Counted from the first letter of the stretch, positions 36,545 to 45,948 are shown. The stretch is DNA of 64,000 nucleotides from Streptomyces sp. S.PNR 29 (GCF_030386795.1 NZ_JANUQM010000012.1:186001-250000), one strand, 5' to 3'. The notes: generated by a model from the letters alone, not told the origin. Translations and numbers: made by a program.

Positions 36545-38566
36545 TCAGCCGTCGAGTCGTACGACCCGGACGGCTCCGGCAGGGACCGCGAGGCGGCCCA
36601 CTGCACGCTCACCGGTCAGCAGCTCGGTGCCGGGGGCGCCCAGCGGCACCTTGGCGTCGGAGGCGGTGTGGTTGATGGCGAAGAGGTAGCTGCCCGACTC
36701 ACCCGTGCGGTGCACCACCTCGACGTCCCGGGGGAGATCGGCGCGCGGGGCGATCCGCGCGTCCTCGACGGCCCAGCCGAGCAGCGCGTCCAGGCCGTCG
36801 GCGCCGAGGCGGGTGGAGACGTACCAGGCGGTGCCCTCGCCGAGGCGGTGCCGGGTGACCGCGGGGTGACCGGCGGTCAGGCCGTCGGCGTACGTCCAGA
36901 CGGTCTCGGCGCCGCGCGGCACCACGAACTCCGTCCACACGTCCCCGCTGAGCTCGGATCCGTCGGGGCCGGTGATACTCACCAGCTGGCCCGGCAGCAA
37001 CGGCGAGAACTCCTCGACGGTCAGGCCGAGCACGTCCCGCAGCGCTCCCGGATGGGCGCCCTCGTGCACGGCGTCGTGCTCGTCGACGATGCCGGAGAAG
37101 TACGACACGACGAGGGTGCCGCCGTTCTCGACGTACTGTCCGAGGTTGTTCCCGGCCGCCTCGGTCATGAGGTACAGGGCGGGGACGACGACAAGGGGGT
37201 AGGCCGACAGGTCGGCTTCGGGGTGGGCGAAGTCGACCGTGAGGTGGCGGTCGTAGAGGACCTCGTAGAAGGCGTCGGCGCGCTCGCGCGGGTCGTGGTC
37301 CTCGCTGGGGCGCCACTGGAGGGTCTGCGCCCACCAGGAGTGCCAGTCCCACAGCACGGCCACGTCGGCCCGGGTGCGGCTGCCGCGGACCGTGCTCAGC
37401 GAGTCAAGCGCCGCGCCGAGTTCCACCACCTCGCGCCACACGCGCGTGTCGGTGCCGCCGTGCGGGACCATCGCCGAGTGGAACTTCTCGGCACCGCGCC
37501 GGGACTGCCGCCACTGGAAGAACATGGCCCCGTCGGAGCCCCGCGCCACGTGGGCGAGGGAGTTGCGGGCCATCTGGCCGGGGGCCTTGGCGGGGTTGCG
37601 GGGCTGCCAGTTGACGCCCGAGGTGGAGTGTTCGAGCAGCAGCCAGGGGGCGCCGCCCGCGACGGAGCGGGTGAGGTCGGCGGCCATGGCGAGGTTGACG
37701 TGGGTGCGGCGGCCGTCGGTGATCAGGTAGTGGTCGTTGGTGACGATGTCGACCTCGCGGCCCCAGGCCCAGTAGTCGACGGAGTCGCACTGGCTGAGCG
37801 CGGTCATGAAGTTGGTCGTGACCGGGATGCCCGGCGAGAGGCGGTGCAGGATGTCCCGCTCCATCACGAAGTTCTCGCGCATGGTGGCGTCGGCGAACCG
37901 CTTGTAGTCCAGCGCCTGCGCCGGATTGCCGGCCGTGGGCGTCACACGCGGCGGGTTGATCTGCCCGAAGTCCGCGTAACGCTGACCCCAGAAGGCGGTG
38001 CCCCAGGCCTCGTTGACGGCGTCGACCGTCCCGTAGGTCGTGGCGAGCCAGCGGCGGAAATGGGCGGCGCAGGAGTCGCAGTAACAGGCCGAGACGGGAA
38101 CGCCGTACTCGTTGTGCACATGCCACATCGAAAGCACCGGGTGGCCACCGTAGCGCTCGGCGAGCCGAGTGGTGATGGCCGCGGCGGCCGCACGGTAGTC
38201 GGCGTTGCTGTGGCAGATGGCGGCGCGGGAGCCGAACTCGTAGCGCACGCCCTCGGAGGTCACGGGGAGCGCCTCGGGGTGGGCGCGGTAGAACCAGGCC
38301 GGCGGGGCCACGGTGGGCGTGCCGAGGTCGACGCGGATGCCGTTCTCGTGCAGCAGGTCCAGGAGCCGGTCCAGCCAGCCGAAGTCGTACACCCCCGGTG
38401 AGGGCTCCAGCAGGGCCCAGGAGAAGATTCCGACACTCACCATGGTGACGCCGGCCTCCCGCATCAGCCGGACGTCCTCGTGCCAGACGCTCTCCGGCCA
38501 CTGCTCGGGGTTGTAGTCCCCACCGAAGGCGAGCCCGGTGAGGCCCGTGGGGGTGGTCTCCGGCAT
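36545..38566 (-). CDS. beta-galactosidase, GH42
   Basis: A 673-residue GH42 enzyme. The acid/base Glu153 lies in HNEYG, the nucleophile Glu312 in LLLEHSTSG. A zinc site is formed by Cys118 with the CYCDSC cluster (161, 163, 166). The C-terminal regions are the usual trimerisation and beta domains. There is no signal peptide, so it hydrolyses imported beta-1,4-galacto-oligosaccharides in the cytosol. ATG 38566 follows GGGAGA. It is transcribed divergently from the importer operon. Confidence 0.95.
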   Translation of the reverse strand: MPETTPTGLTGLAFGGDYNPEQWPESVWHEDVRLMREAGVTMVSVGIFSWALLEPSPGVYDFGWLDRLLDLLHENGIRVDLGTPTVAPPAWFYRAHPEALPVTSEGVRYEFGSRAAICHSNADYRAAAAAITTRLAERYGGHPVLSMWHVHNEYGVPVSACYCDSCAAHFRRWLATTYGTVDAVNEAWGTAFWGQRYADFGQINPPRVTPTAGNPAQALDYKRFADATMRENFVMERDILHRLSPGIPVTTNFMTALSQCDSVDYWAWGREVDIVTNDHYLITDGRRTHVNLAMAADLTRSVAGGAPWLLLEHSTSGVNWQPRNPAKAPGQMARNSLAHVARGSDGAMFFQWRQSRRGAEKFHSAMVPHGGTDTRVWREVVELGAALDSLSTVRGSRTRADVAVLWDWHSWWAQTLQWRPSEDHDPRERADAFYEVLYDRHLTVDFAHPEADLSAYPLVVVPALYLMTEAAGNNLGQYVENGGTLVVSYFSGIVDEHDAVHEGAHPGALRDVLGLTVEEFSPLLPGQLVSITGPDGSELSGDVWTEFVVPRGAETVWTYADGLTAGHPAVTRHRLGEGTAWYVSTRLGADGLDALLGWAVEDARIAPRADLPRDVEVVHRTGESGSYLFAINHTASDAKVPLGAPGTELLTGERAVGRLAVPAGAVRVVRLDG

Positions 38567-38594
38567 GGAATGTCTCCCGTTTGGGTCGGTCATG

Positions 38595-38608
38595 TGGGAA
38601 CGTGCACA
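38595..38608. promoter_or_regulatory. degenerate LacI-type box in the GH42 leader
   Basis: TGGGAACGTGCACA matches the strong box at 38684 (TGTGAACGCTCACA) at 11 of 14 positions. It lies just downstream of the predicted GH42 transcription start (near 38626), a position that could block elongation or initiation. Confidence 0.4.
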
Positions 38609-38632
38609 CACAGCGGCGGCGGTGCGGGGCCA

Positions 38633-38662
38633 ACATAACCGCACAGCAACAACCATTGACAA
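38633..38662 (-). promoter_or_regulatory. predicted promoter of the GH42-GH53 unit
   Basis: Read leftward, TTGTCA (38662-38657) and TTATGT (38638-38633) are separated by 18 bases. The -35 shares five bases with the -35 of the opposite promoter, so the two polymerases should compete. Confidence 0.45.
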
Positions 38663-38686
38663 GTGTCCCGGATGTTTCTCTACTGT
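38656..38686 (+). promoter_or_regulatory. predicted promoter of the sugar importer operon
   Basis: TTGACA at 38656-38661 is a consensus -35. The -10 is TCTACT at 38679-38684 (17-base spacer) or TACTGT at 38681-38686 (19-base spacer). The start would fall near 38692, inside the LacI-type box. Confidence 0.6.
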
Positions 38687-38698
38687 GAACGCTCACAG
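38683..38698. promoter_or_regulatory. LacI-type operator over the importer promoter
   Basis: CTGTGAACGCTCACAG is a 16-base inverted repeat with seven of eight base pairs and the central CG typical of LacI-family sites. It covers the end of the -10 and the predicted start site. The LacI regulator at the end of the operon is the likely ligand-controlled repressor. Confidence 0.65.
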
Positions 38699-38749
38699 AA
38701 GCATGGCAGCCCTCGCAGCAGGCGAGGGCCCAGGTCAGGGGAGAGATCC

Positions 38750-40069
38750 ATGCCGTACACGAAGCGCCGTCGCCTCGTGACATCCGCCGTCGCCGTCGCG
38801 CTCGGCGCCACCGCCCTCGCCGCCTGCGGCTCGGAATCCGGGGACAGCGAGACCGAGTCGGGACCGGTCTCGCTGACGTACTGGACCTGGACGCCCGGCA
38901 TGGACAAGGTCGTCGACCTCTGGAACAAGGGCCCGGGCAAGAAGGACCAGATCACCGTCACGGTGAAGAAGCAGGCGTCCGGCGACACGCTGGTCACCAA
39001 GATCCTCACCGCGCACAAGGCGAAGAAGGCGCCCGACCTGGTCCAGGCCGAGTACCAGGCGATACCCACACTGGTCAGCAATGACGCGCTCGCCGACATC
39101 TCCAAGGAGGTCGGCGACGCGAAGGGCGAGTTCGCCGACGGCGTCTGGCAGCAGACCACCCTGGGCACCGACGCGGTCTACGCGATCCCGCAGGACATCG
39201 GGCCGATGATGTTCTACTACCGCGAGGACCTGTTCAAGAAGTACGGCCTGAAGGTCCCGACCACCTGGGACGAGTTCGCCGAGACGGCTCGCGACCTGAA
39301 GAAGAAGGCCCCCGACAAGGACCTCACCACCTTCTCCGCCAACGACTCCGGCCTCTTCGCGGGCCTGGCCCAGCAGGCGGGCGCCAAGTGGTGGACGACC
39401 TCCGGCGACAAGTGGAAGGTCGGCATCAACGACGAGGCGACGCAGAAGGTCGCCAAGTTCTGGGGCGGCCTCGTCAAGGAGGGCGCCATCGACAACCAGC
39501 CGATGTACACCCCGGCCTGGAACAAGGCGATCAACACCGGCAAGCAGCTCGCCTGGGTCAGCGCCGTGTGGGCGCCGGGCACACTCACCACGGCCGCGCC
39601 CGACACCAAGGGCAAGTGGGCCATGGCCCCGCTCCCCCAGTGGTCGCAGAACGAGAACCGCACCGGAAGCTGGGGCGGCTCCTCCACCGCCGTCACCACC
39701 GACTCCACGCACAAGGCCGCCGCCGCGAAGTTCGCCGCCTGGCTGAACACCGACCGTGACGCCCTGAACGCGCTGGCCAAGGAGAGCGGCATCTACCCGG
39801 CCTCCAGCTCCGCCCAGCTCAGCGGCGCCTTCACCACCCCGCCGGACTACTTCTCGAACCAGGCCGACTTCTATACCGTGGCCGCCGACATCGCGAAGAC
39901 CACCGCGCCGTCCGCCTGGGGCCCGAACGTGAACGTGGCCTACACGTCCTTCAAGGACGCGTTCGGCGCCGCCGCCAAGAACAAGTCGGACTTCGCCGCC
40001 GCCCTGAACACCATGCAGGACGACACGGTCGCCGACCTGAAGAAGCAGGGCTTCGAGGTCGCTCAGTGA
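38750..40069 (+). CDS. ABC sugar importer, lipoprotein substrate-binding protein
   Basis: A 439-residue extracellular solute-binding protein of the CUT1 type. The signal peptide ends in a lipobox LAAC (Cys about 25), so it is lipid-anchored outside the membrane. TYWTWTPGMDKVVDLWN starts the mature lobe, and the C-terminal lobe has the usual DRDALNALA segment. It should bind galacto-oligosaccharides released by the GH53 enzyme. ATG 38750 follows GGGGAGAGA. It is the first gene of a four-gene overlapping operon. Confidence 0.93.
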   Translation: MPYTKRRRLVTSAVAVALGATALAACGSESGDSETESGPVSLTYWTWTPGMDKVVDLWNKGPGKKDQITVTVKKQASGDTLVTKILTAHKAKKAPDLVQAEYQAIPTLVSNDALADISKEVGDAKGEFADGVWQQTTLGTDAVYAIPQDIGPMMFYYREDLFKKYGLKVPTTWDEFAETARDLKKKAPDKDLTTFSANDSGLFAGLAQQAGAKWWTTSGDKWKVGINDEATQKVAKFWGGLVKEGAIDNQPMYTPAWNKAINTGKQLAWVSAVWAPGTLTTAAPDTKGKWAMAPLPQWSQNENRTGSWGGSSTAVTTDSTHKAAAAKFAAWLNTDRDALNALAKESGIYPASSSAQLSGAFTTPPDYFSNQADFYTVAADIAKTTAPSAWGPNVNVAYTSFKDAFGAAAKNKSDFAAALNTMQDDTVADLKKQGFEVAQ

Positions 40070-41046
40070 CCAGCACCACGGCACGCCGGAGGTCGTACGG
40101 GGTCAAGGGGGCCCCGTATGCCCACCCGTCTCCCACCACCACCCTCGAACGAGCGCGAAGCGCGCCCTACCTTTTCCTCCTCCCCGCGACGATCCTGTTC
40201 CTCCTGTTCTTCGCGCTGCCCATCGGCTATGCGATCTGGCTCAGCTTCCACAAGGTGAAGGTCTCCGGGCTCGGCCTGGGCGCCGGCGCCCGCAAGGAGG
40301 TCTGGGCCGGCCTGGAGAACTACACCGACGCCCTCGGCGACAGCGAGCTGGTGCACGGGGCACTGCGCGTCCTCGGCTACGGCTGCATCGTCGTACCGGT
40401 GATGCTGGGCCTCGCCCTGCTGTTCGCGCTGATGCTCGACTCCGAGAAGGTACGGCTCGCCCCCTTCACGCGGCTCGCGATCTTCCTGCCGTACGCCATC
40501 CCCGGCGTGGTGGCGGCGCTGCTGTGGGGCTTCCTGTACCTGCCGGACGTCAGCCCCTTCTACTTCGTGCTCGACAGGCTGGGCCTGCCGCAGCCGGACC
40601 TGCTGGACGGCGGTCCGCTGTACCTCGCCCTGTCGAACATCGCGATCTGGGGCGGCACCGGCTTCAACATGATCGTCATCTACACCTCGCTGCAGGCCAT
40701 CCCGGCGGAGTTGTACGAAGCGGCGAAGCTGGACGGCTGCTCGCCGCTGCAGATCGCGCTGAAGATCAAGATTCCGATGGTGGCGCCCTCGCTGGTGCTG
40801 ACCTTCTTCTTCTCGATCATCGCGACGCTCCAGGTGTTCAACGAGCCGACCACCCTCAAGCCGCTCACCAACTCCGTGTCCACGACCTGGAGTCCGCTGA
40901 TGAAGGTGTACCGGGACGCGTTCGGCGAGGGCGACATCTACAGCGCCGCGGCCCAGGCCGTCATCATCGCCTTCGCCACGCTGGTGCTGTCCTTCGGCTT
41001 CCTGCGGGCCGCGAACCGTCGTCAGAAGCAGGAGGCAGCACGATGA
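40066..41046 (+). CDS. ABC sugar importer, permease 1
   Basis: A 326-residue inner-membrane permease with six to seven helices and the EAA loop (ELYEAAKLDGCSPLQIALKIKIPM) that docks the ATPase. The GTG start overlaps the binding-protein stop. No ATPase is encoded here; in Streptomyces the shared MsiK ATPase usually energises such CUT1 importers. Confidence 0.94.
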   Translation: MTSTTARRRSYGVKGAPYAHPSPTTTLERARSAPYLFLLPATILFLLFFALPIGYAIWLSFHKVKVSGLGLGAGARKEVWAGLENYTDALGDSELVHGALRVLGYGCIVVPVMLGLALLFALMLDSEKVRLAPFTRLAIFLPYAIPGVVAALLWGFLYLPDVSPFYFVLDRLGLPQPDLLDGGPLYLALSNIAIWGGTGFNMIVIYTSLQAIPAELYEAAKLDGCSPLQIALKIKIPMVAPSLVLTFFFSIIATLQVFNEPTTLKPLTNSVSTTWSPLMKVYRDAFGEGDIYSAAAQAVIIAFATLVLSFGFLRAANRRQKQEAAR

Positions 41047-41951
41047 GTTCTCTTGCCATCACCAAGGCCGAACCGGCGGCGGGCACGACCCCCGGCACCG
41101 CGCGGAGCCGTCCTCCGCTACGGCGGCGGATCGCCCTGGTTCCGACGGCCACGCTGCTGCTCGGGGCGATCTACTGCCTGCTGCCGGTGGCGTGGGTGGT
41201 GATCGCGGCCACCAAGTCCGGCCACGAGCTGTTCTCCACCTTCACGTTCCTGCCGGGCACGGGCTTCGCGGACAACGTCGGCGAACTGAGCGCCTACCGC
41301 GACGGCGTGTACTGGGACTGGATGGGCAACTCCGCCCTCTACGCGGGTCTCGGCGCACTGCTGTCGACATGCGTGTCGGCATTCACCGGTTACGCGCTCG
41401 CGACCTACCGTTTCCGGGGCCGCGAGGCCATCTTCAACGTGTTGCTGGCGGGTGTGCTGATGCCGCCGGTGATCCTCGCCATCCCGCAGTACCTGCTGCT
41501 GGCGAAGGCGGACCTCACGGACTCGTACCTCTCCGTGCTGCTCCCGCAGATCCTCTTCCCGTACGGCGTGTACCTCTCGCGTATCTACGCGGCCGCGGCC
41601 GTCCCCGCCGAGGTCGTCGAGGCAGGCCGTATGGACGGGGCGAGCGAGTGGCGGATCTTCACGCGGATCGCGCTGCCGATGATGATCCCCGGCATGGTGA
41701 CGGTGTTCCTGTTCCAGTTCGTGGCGATCTGGAACAACTTCCTGCTGCCGTACATCATGCTCAGCGACGACGAGAAGTTCCCGATCACGCTGGGTCTGTA
41801 CACGCTCCTCGAACAGGGCGCCAACACGCCCGCGCTGTACACGCTGGTGATCACCGGTGCGTTCCTCGCGGTGATCCCGTTGGTCGCGCTCTTCCTGGTC
41901 ATCCAGCGGTTCTGGAGCCTCGATCTGCTGTCCGGGGCCGTAAAGTCATGA
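41043..41951 (+). CDS. ABC sugar importer, permease 2
   Basis: A 302-residue MalG-like permease with six helices. Its EAA loop reads EVVEAGRMDGASEWRIF. The ATG at 41043 overlaps the stop of permease 1 (ATGA), and its own stop overlaps the LacI gene, so all four are translationally coupled. Confidence 0.94.
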   Translation: MSSLAITKAEPAAGTTPGTARSRPPLRRRIALVPTATLLLGAIYCLLPVAWVVIAATKSGHELFSTFTFLPGTGFADNVGELSAYRDGVYWDWMGNSALYAGLGALLSTCVSAFTGYALATYRFRGREAIFNVLLAGVLMPPVILAIPQYLLLAKADLTDSYLSVLLPQILFPYGVYLSRIYAAAAVPAEVVEAGRMDGASEWRIFTRIALPMMIPGMVTVFLFQFVAIWNNFLLPYIMLSDDEKFPITLGLYTLLEQGANTPALYTLVITGAFLAVIPLVALFLVIQRFWSLDLLSGAVKS

Positions 41952-42979
41952 CCATGAGCAATACGGGCGGCCGGCGCAAACCGCCGACGATCCACGATGT
42001 GGCGCGCGAGGCCGGGGTCTCACGGGGCACCGTGTCACGGGTGCTCAACGGCGGTCACTACGTCAGCCCGGCCGCTCAGGAGGCGGTCAACGCGGCGATC
42101 CGCAAGACGGGGTACGTCGTGAACCGGCACGCCCGTTCGCTGATCACCGGGCGTTCGGACTCGGTCGGCTTCCTGCTGACCGAGCCGCAGGAGCGCTTCT
42201 TCGAGGATCCCAACTTCAACGTCCTGCTGCGCGGCTGCACGCACGCGCTGGCCGCGCACGACATCCCACTGCTGCTGATGCTGGCGGGCACCGAGGACGA
42301 ACGGCGGCGCATAACGCGGTACATCACCGCCGGTCACGTCGACGGGGTGCTGCTGGTCTCCAGCCACTTCGGTGATCCGGTCGCCGAGGAACTGGGCGCT
42401 GCCGGGGTGCCGCTGGTGGCGTGCGGCAAGCCGATCGGGCTGGGCTCGAAGGTGAGTTACGTGGCCGCCGACGACCGGGACGGAGCCCGCGACATGGTGC
42501 GCCACCTGTTGTCCCTCGGGCGCCGGCGGGTGGGCGTGGTCACGGGCCCCCTGGACACGCCGGGTGGGGTCGAGCGGCTCGCCGGTTACCAGGAGGTGCT
42601 CGCCGAGGCGGGCATCGAGAGCGACGAGCGGCTCATCGTCGAGGGCGACTACAGCCGGGCCAGCGGTGAGGCGGGCGCCGAGCGGCTGCTGGCCCAGGCG
42701 CCGGACGTGGACGCCGTGTTCGTCGCGTCGGACCTGATGGCGCAGGGCGTGCTCGCGGCACTGCAGCGGGCGGGGCGGCGGGTGCCGGAGGACGTCGCGG
42801 TCGGCGGCTTCGACGACTCTCCCGCCGCCCTCGCCGCCAGCCCCGAGCTGACCACCATCCGGCAGCCCTGGGACCGGATCAGCGCCGAGATGGTCCGGGT
42901 GCTGCTCGCCCAGATCGGTGGCGAGGATCCGGCGGCGGTGATCCTGCCGACGGAGCTGGTGAAGCGGGAGTCCACTTAG
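41948..42979 (+). CDS. LacI-family repressor of the galactan locus
   Basis: A 343-residue regulator. The N-terminal helix-turn-helix and hinge (TIHDVAREAGVSRGTVSRVLNG) precede a periplasmic-binding-protein-like ligand domain. It is the last gene of the importer operon (ATGA overlap; a second ATG lies at 41954). It probably represses both divergent units through the boxes at 38683 and 38595 and is relieved by galactose or galactobiose; the ligand is inferred from the enzymes. Confidence 0.92.
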   Translation: MTMSNTGGRRKPPTIHDVAREAGVSRGTVSRVLNGGHYVSPAAQEAVNAAIRKTGYVVNRHARSLITGRSDSVGFLLTEPQERFFEDPNFNVLLRGCTHALAAHDIPLLLMLAGTEDERRRITRYITAGHVDGVLLVSSHFGDPVAEELGAAGVPLVACGKPIGLGSKVSYVAADDRDGARDMVRHLLSLGRRRVGVVTGPLDTPGGVERLAGYQEVLAEAGIESDERLIVEGDYSRASGEAGAERLLAQAPDVDAVFVASDLMAQGVLAALQRAGRRVPEDVAVGGFDDSPAALAASPELTTIRQPWDRISAEMVRVLLAQIGGEDPAAVILPTELVKREST

Positions 42980-43013
42980 GCGGGGCGGTCGTCCTGGGCC
43001 GGGAACGCACTTT

Positions 43014-43043
43014 CTTGCACATGCACAAGTTGCGACCTAAAAG
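43014..43043 (+). promoter_or_regulatory. predicted promoter and palindrome of the MarR gene
   Basis: TTGCAC at 43015-43020 and TAAAAG at 43038-43043 are 17 bases apart. CTTGCACATGCACAAG (43014-43029), an imperfect inverted repeat matching at six of eight positions per arm, covers the -35 and could be an autoregulatory MarR operator. Confidence 0.5.
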
Positions 43044-43072
43044 AACAGCCGTTTCGGTGTTACCGTGCAGGT

Positions 43073-43477
43073 ATGGCAGCGGAAACGGCCAGTGCACGGC
43101 TTGAGGAACAGTGGCGCGACATCCTGTCGGTGCATGCGCGCACGATGTGCGAGATCGACCGCGCGCTGCACCCGCACGGCCTGGGCGCCAGTGACTTCGA
43201 GGTGCTCGACATCCTCGCGTCCGAGGCGCCCGACGAAGGCGCTCAGTGCCGGGTGCAGAACCTGGCCGGGCGGGTCCATCTCAGCCAGAGCGCGCTGTCC
43301 CGGCTCATCGCCCGGCTGGAGAAGGACGGCCTGGTGGAGCGCTCCATCTGCGTGGAGGACCGGCGCGGTGTCTGGGTCGCCCTGACCCGCAAGGGCCGCG
43401 ATCTGCACGCCGAGGCGCTGCCGCTGCAGCGGGCGGCGTTGGACCGCATGCTGGGTGGCCGGGGCCCGGTGTCCTAG
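43073..43477 (+). CDS. MarR-family transcriptional regulator
   Basis: A 134-residue winged-helix regulator: LGASDFEVLDILAS, CRVQNLAGRVHLSQSALSRLIARLEKDGLV, then the wing ICVEDRRGVWVALT. Helices at both ends should make the dimer. It is convergent with the MFS exporter gene, so control of that gene is possible but not shown by layout. Confidence 0.92.
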   Translation: MAAETASARLEEQWRDILSVHARTMCEIDRALHPHGLGASDFEVLDILASEAPDEGAQCRVQNLAGRVHLSQSALSRLIARLEKDGLVERSICVEDRRGVWVALTRKGRDLHAEALPLQRAALDRMLGGRGPVS

Positions 43478-43556
43478 AGCCGTCGCTGGACGAGCCACGC
43501 GGCCGGCGTCCACCCTTCGGTGGAGCCGTTGTCGTCCCTGCCGGCGGTCGACGACA

Positions 43557-44807
43557 TCAGCGCATTTCCGGTTCGAGCATGGACCGGCCCCGGTAGAGAG
43601 CGAAGATCCCGACGGCGACGACACCGATGACAGCCGCGCAGAGGGCGAAGATGTGCTGCCAGGACATGTGCGTCATCAGCACTCCCGCGAGGGCTGCCCC
43701 GACTGCGCGCCCGCTGCGTGTCACCATCCGGTACGCGGCGGTCGTACGCCCCAACAGGTGCCCCGACGTGACCAGTTGGCGTGCCGTCATCGATACGGTG
43801 TTCCACAGCAGTCCGGCGCCACCGCCCAGCACGAGACAGACGATGACGGCCCACCAGTTCGATGTCAGGGCGGGAGTCACGAACCAGAGCACCCAGCCGG
43901 CCAGGCTCATCGACAGGACCGTGCGCAGGGGGAACGTCTTGGTGGCGTGCCGCACCGCCCGGGTACTGATGACCGCCCCCGCCGCGCTGGCGAGCAGGAG
44001 GACCGAGTAAGTGAAGCTCGACGCGTCGAGCCCGTCGCCGGCCAGCGCGAAGGCCGTGAAGGACGTCTCCCAGACATACCAGATCGCGGAGACCGTGAAG
44101 CTCAAGGCGGCCAGTGTCAGGAGCGTCCGGCGCCGGTAGATGTGACGGAACCCCTCCAATCCCACCGACACCATGGTCCGCACCCTCATGGGGTCGTCGA
44201 GCAGAGCGGGTGTCTTCGGCAGGCCCAGCGTCACGACCATGGTGACCGCCGCGAATGCGGCGAGTGCGGTCGTGGCCACTGGCTCGTTCAGGGTCAGGAG
44301 CCAGCCGCCGAGCAAGGGGCCGACAAACCCGCCGTACAGCAGAGACACCTTGGCGATCTCCGTATTGGCGGAGACGAATCGGTCCGGATCGAGGACCAAT
44401 TGCGGAACGAGGGATTGTCGCGCGATGTCCGCGGCAACGCCGCAGCTACCCAGGCCGAACGCCACGGCGGGGATCATCGCCGGCATGGGGTTGTCGAACA
44501 GATACAGGGCGGCGAGCAGAACAGCGAGCCCCGTTCGTACGAACGCCACGATTCTCATGAGCTGCGTTCGCGACATGTGGTCCGCGAGATATCCGATCGG
44601 CAAGGAGGCGAGCGCCCAGGGAGCCGTCACCGCGACGAAGACCACCGCCACACCGGCGTTTCCCGTCGACTGCTGTGCAAGAACCGGCAGGACCAGGGTG
44701 AACGCACCGTCTTCAAGGCTCGACGCCGCGGTGGCTCTGCGCAGCACCTTCAACGGCCACAGTGCCTCTTCCTCGGCTCTGCGAGCGTTCCTGGCGGAGA
44801 GACGCAT
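43557..44807 (-). CDS. MFS transporter
   Basis: A 416-residue major facilitator with about 11-12 helices. GYLADHMSRTQLMR is the loop 2-3 motif. It resembles drug or macrolide-type exporters (MefA/enterobactin-exporter-like), where the substrate cannot be read from sequence. It has a long upstream gap without genes. Confidence 0.88.
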   Translation of the reverse strand: MRLSARNARRAEEEALWPLKVLRRATAASSLEDGAFTLVLPVLAQQSTGNAGVAVVFVAVTAPWALASLPIGYLADHMSRTQLMRIVAFVRTGLAVLLAALYLFDNPMPAMIPAVAFGLGSCGVAADIARQSLVPQLVLDPDRFVSANTEIAKVSLLYGGFVGPLLGGWLLTLNEPVATTALAAFAAVTMVVTLGLPKTPALLDDPMRVRTMVSVGLEGFRHIYRRRTLLTLAALSFTVSAIWYVWETSFTAFALAGDGLDASSFTYSVLLLASAAGAVISTRAVRHATKTFPLRTVLSMSLAGWVLWFVTPALTSNWWAVIVCLVLGGGAGLLWNTVSMTARQLVTSGHLLGRTTAAYRMVTRSGRAVGAALAGVLMTHMSWQHIFALCAAVIGVVAVGIFALYRGRSMLEPEMR

Positions 44808-45340
44808 CGCTGTCCCTCCCTACGACCGAGCGATATGCGGACGGTTCTGTGACGAACGCGGCGAGTGAGTGCCGGCAGGCGTCATAGACCCCACCCGCGA
44901 GGCATTCGCTCAGGCACAGCCATGTCTCGCCAGCCCGTCTTGGTTGCCAGTTGAGCGGTGACGCACCACAAGATCCCAGCGGAGTGTCGAAGAAGTCAAC
45001 AGGGGGATCGAATCGATTCGAAAGCACCAGGTCGGCTTGGGCAGCATGCCAACGCCCCAGTCAGCGGCAGGCAGTTGGGCACACGATCCTCTTGTTGCGA
45101 TGCGAGCGGATGCCAGATTCTGCGGGCTGCGTTGAAGCGCTTCGATATCTCGAACGCATGCGACGTGTCGGATGCCTGAGATGTGTTGCGCGGGAGGTTC
45201 TCAGTCGGGTTCGCTCGCCCGCGCTGGAGCGGCTGGGCCGTGCAGAAAACGCAAGCGGCGCGTCAATGAGGGTTCGAACACGGGGCATGATCAGCCCCGG
45301 TAAGCCCCTCTGACGCGCCGCGACGGGTATGGGCTCAGCC
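44808..45340. other. 533-base intergenic region, lower GC, no supported gene
   Basis: The region is less GC-rich than its surroundings and has stops and codon use unlike the genes around it. Short open frames exist on both strands, but none resembles a protein. A perfect 14-base palindrome lies at 45008-45021. It could be a long promoter region or the scar of a lost gene. Confidence 0.5.
45008..45021. promoter_or_regulatory. 14-bp perfect palindrome
   Basis: TCGAATCGATTCGA is self-complementary over its whole length. It sits about 200 bases upstream of the MFS start. A regulator site is plausible; no regulator can be named. Confidence 0.35.
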
Positions 45341-45742
45341 CTACGGGCGTGCCAGCAGCGTGCGCACCCCTTCCGAAGTGAGGGTCAGTCGGTGCTCGGA
45401 GCTGCCGTCTATGGTGAGCGACAGATCGTCGGCGGGCCACTGCGCGGCGAGGGCACCCAGCGGCACGAGGCGGTAGCGGGAGACGAACGGCAGCAGGTCG
45501 GCCATCTCCCCCTCCGAGGTGAACACGGGCACCACCTGTGTGCCGCCCGGCTGCTCCAGGACGGGCAGCGCCACGGCGCTGGGGTTGGTGGCATCCTCGT
45601 CGCTGGCGTCGTCGGGCACGGGAACGAGCACGTCGCTGCTCGCGAGCGCGTCCAGCGCCGCCCTGTCCTCCGTGTTGTCGATGAGGGCGTCCAGGGCCCG
45701 CTGGGCGGGCGTGGCGGTGTTGTCGTTCGCGGGTGTCTCCAT
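45341..45742 (-). CDS. SseB-like N-terminal domain protein
   Basis: A 133-residue protein of the SseB family: RALDALIDNTEDRAALDALASSDVLVPVP, then LPVLEQPGGTQVVPVFTSEGEM and SRYRLVPLGALAAQWP. SseB-domain proteins are common in actinomycetes and of unknown function. ATG 45742 follows GGGGATC and begins the conserved part; the open frame extends further upstream without similarity. Confidence 0.82.
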   Translation of the reverse strand: METPANDNTATPAQRALDALIDNTEDRAALDALASSDVLVPVPDDASDEDATNPSAVALPVLEQPGGTQVVPVFTSEGEMADLLPFVSRYRLVPLGALAAQWPADDLSLTIDGSSEHRLTLTSEGVRTLLARP

Positions 45743-45948
45743 GGCAGATCCCCTGGTAGCGGCGGTCGTGCGGCCCACCCGGGACATGATCGGTACCGGG
45801 CGCGTCCAGCCTCGCGTACCCGATCGCGCCCGGGGCAATCATCTGAGACGCCTGCGGTTCAGGGGATCAGTGGGATGGGGTCCGTACAGCAGGCCGAGAC
45901 GATCGCGGCCGACCCGCCGCAGCAGGGGCCGGGCCATGCCGGGACAGA

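Noticed and set aside
38595-38608. a second strong LacI operator
   Set aside because: Only 11 of 14 bases match and symmetry is poor, so I list it as a degenerate box rather than a firm site.
44713-45027. a leftward 104-residue frame upstream of the MFS exporter
   Set aside because: It overlaps the MFS start out of frame and resembles nothing.
44951-45313. a possible 120-residue gene in the long intergenic gap
   Set aside because: No similarity, no ribosome-binding site, and codon use unlike its neighbours.
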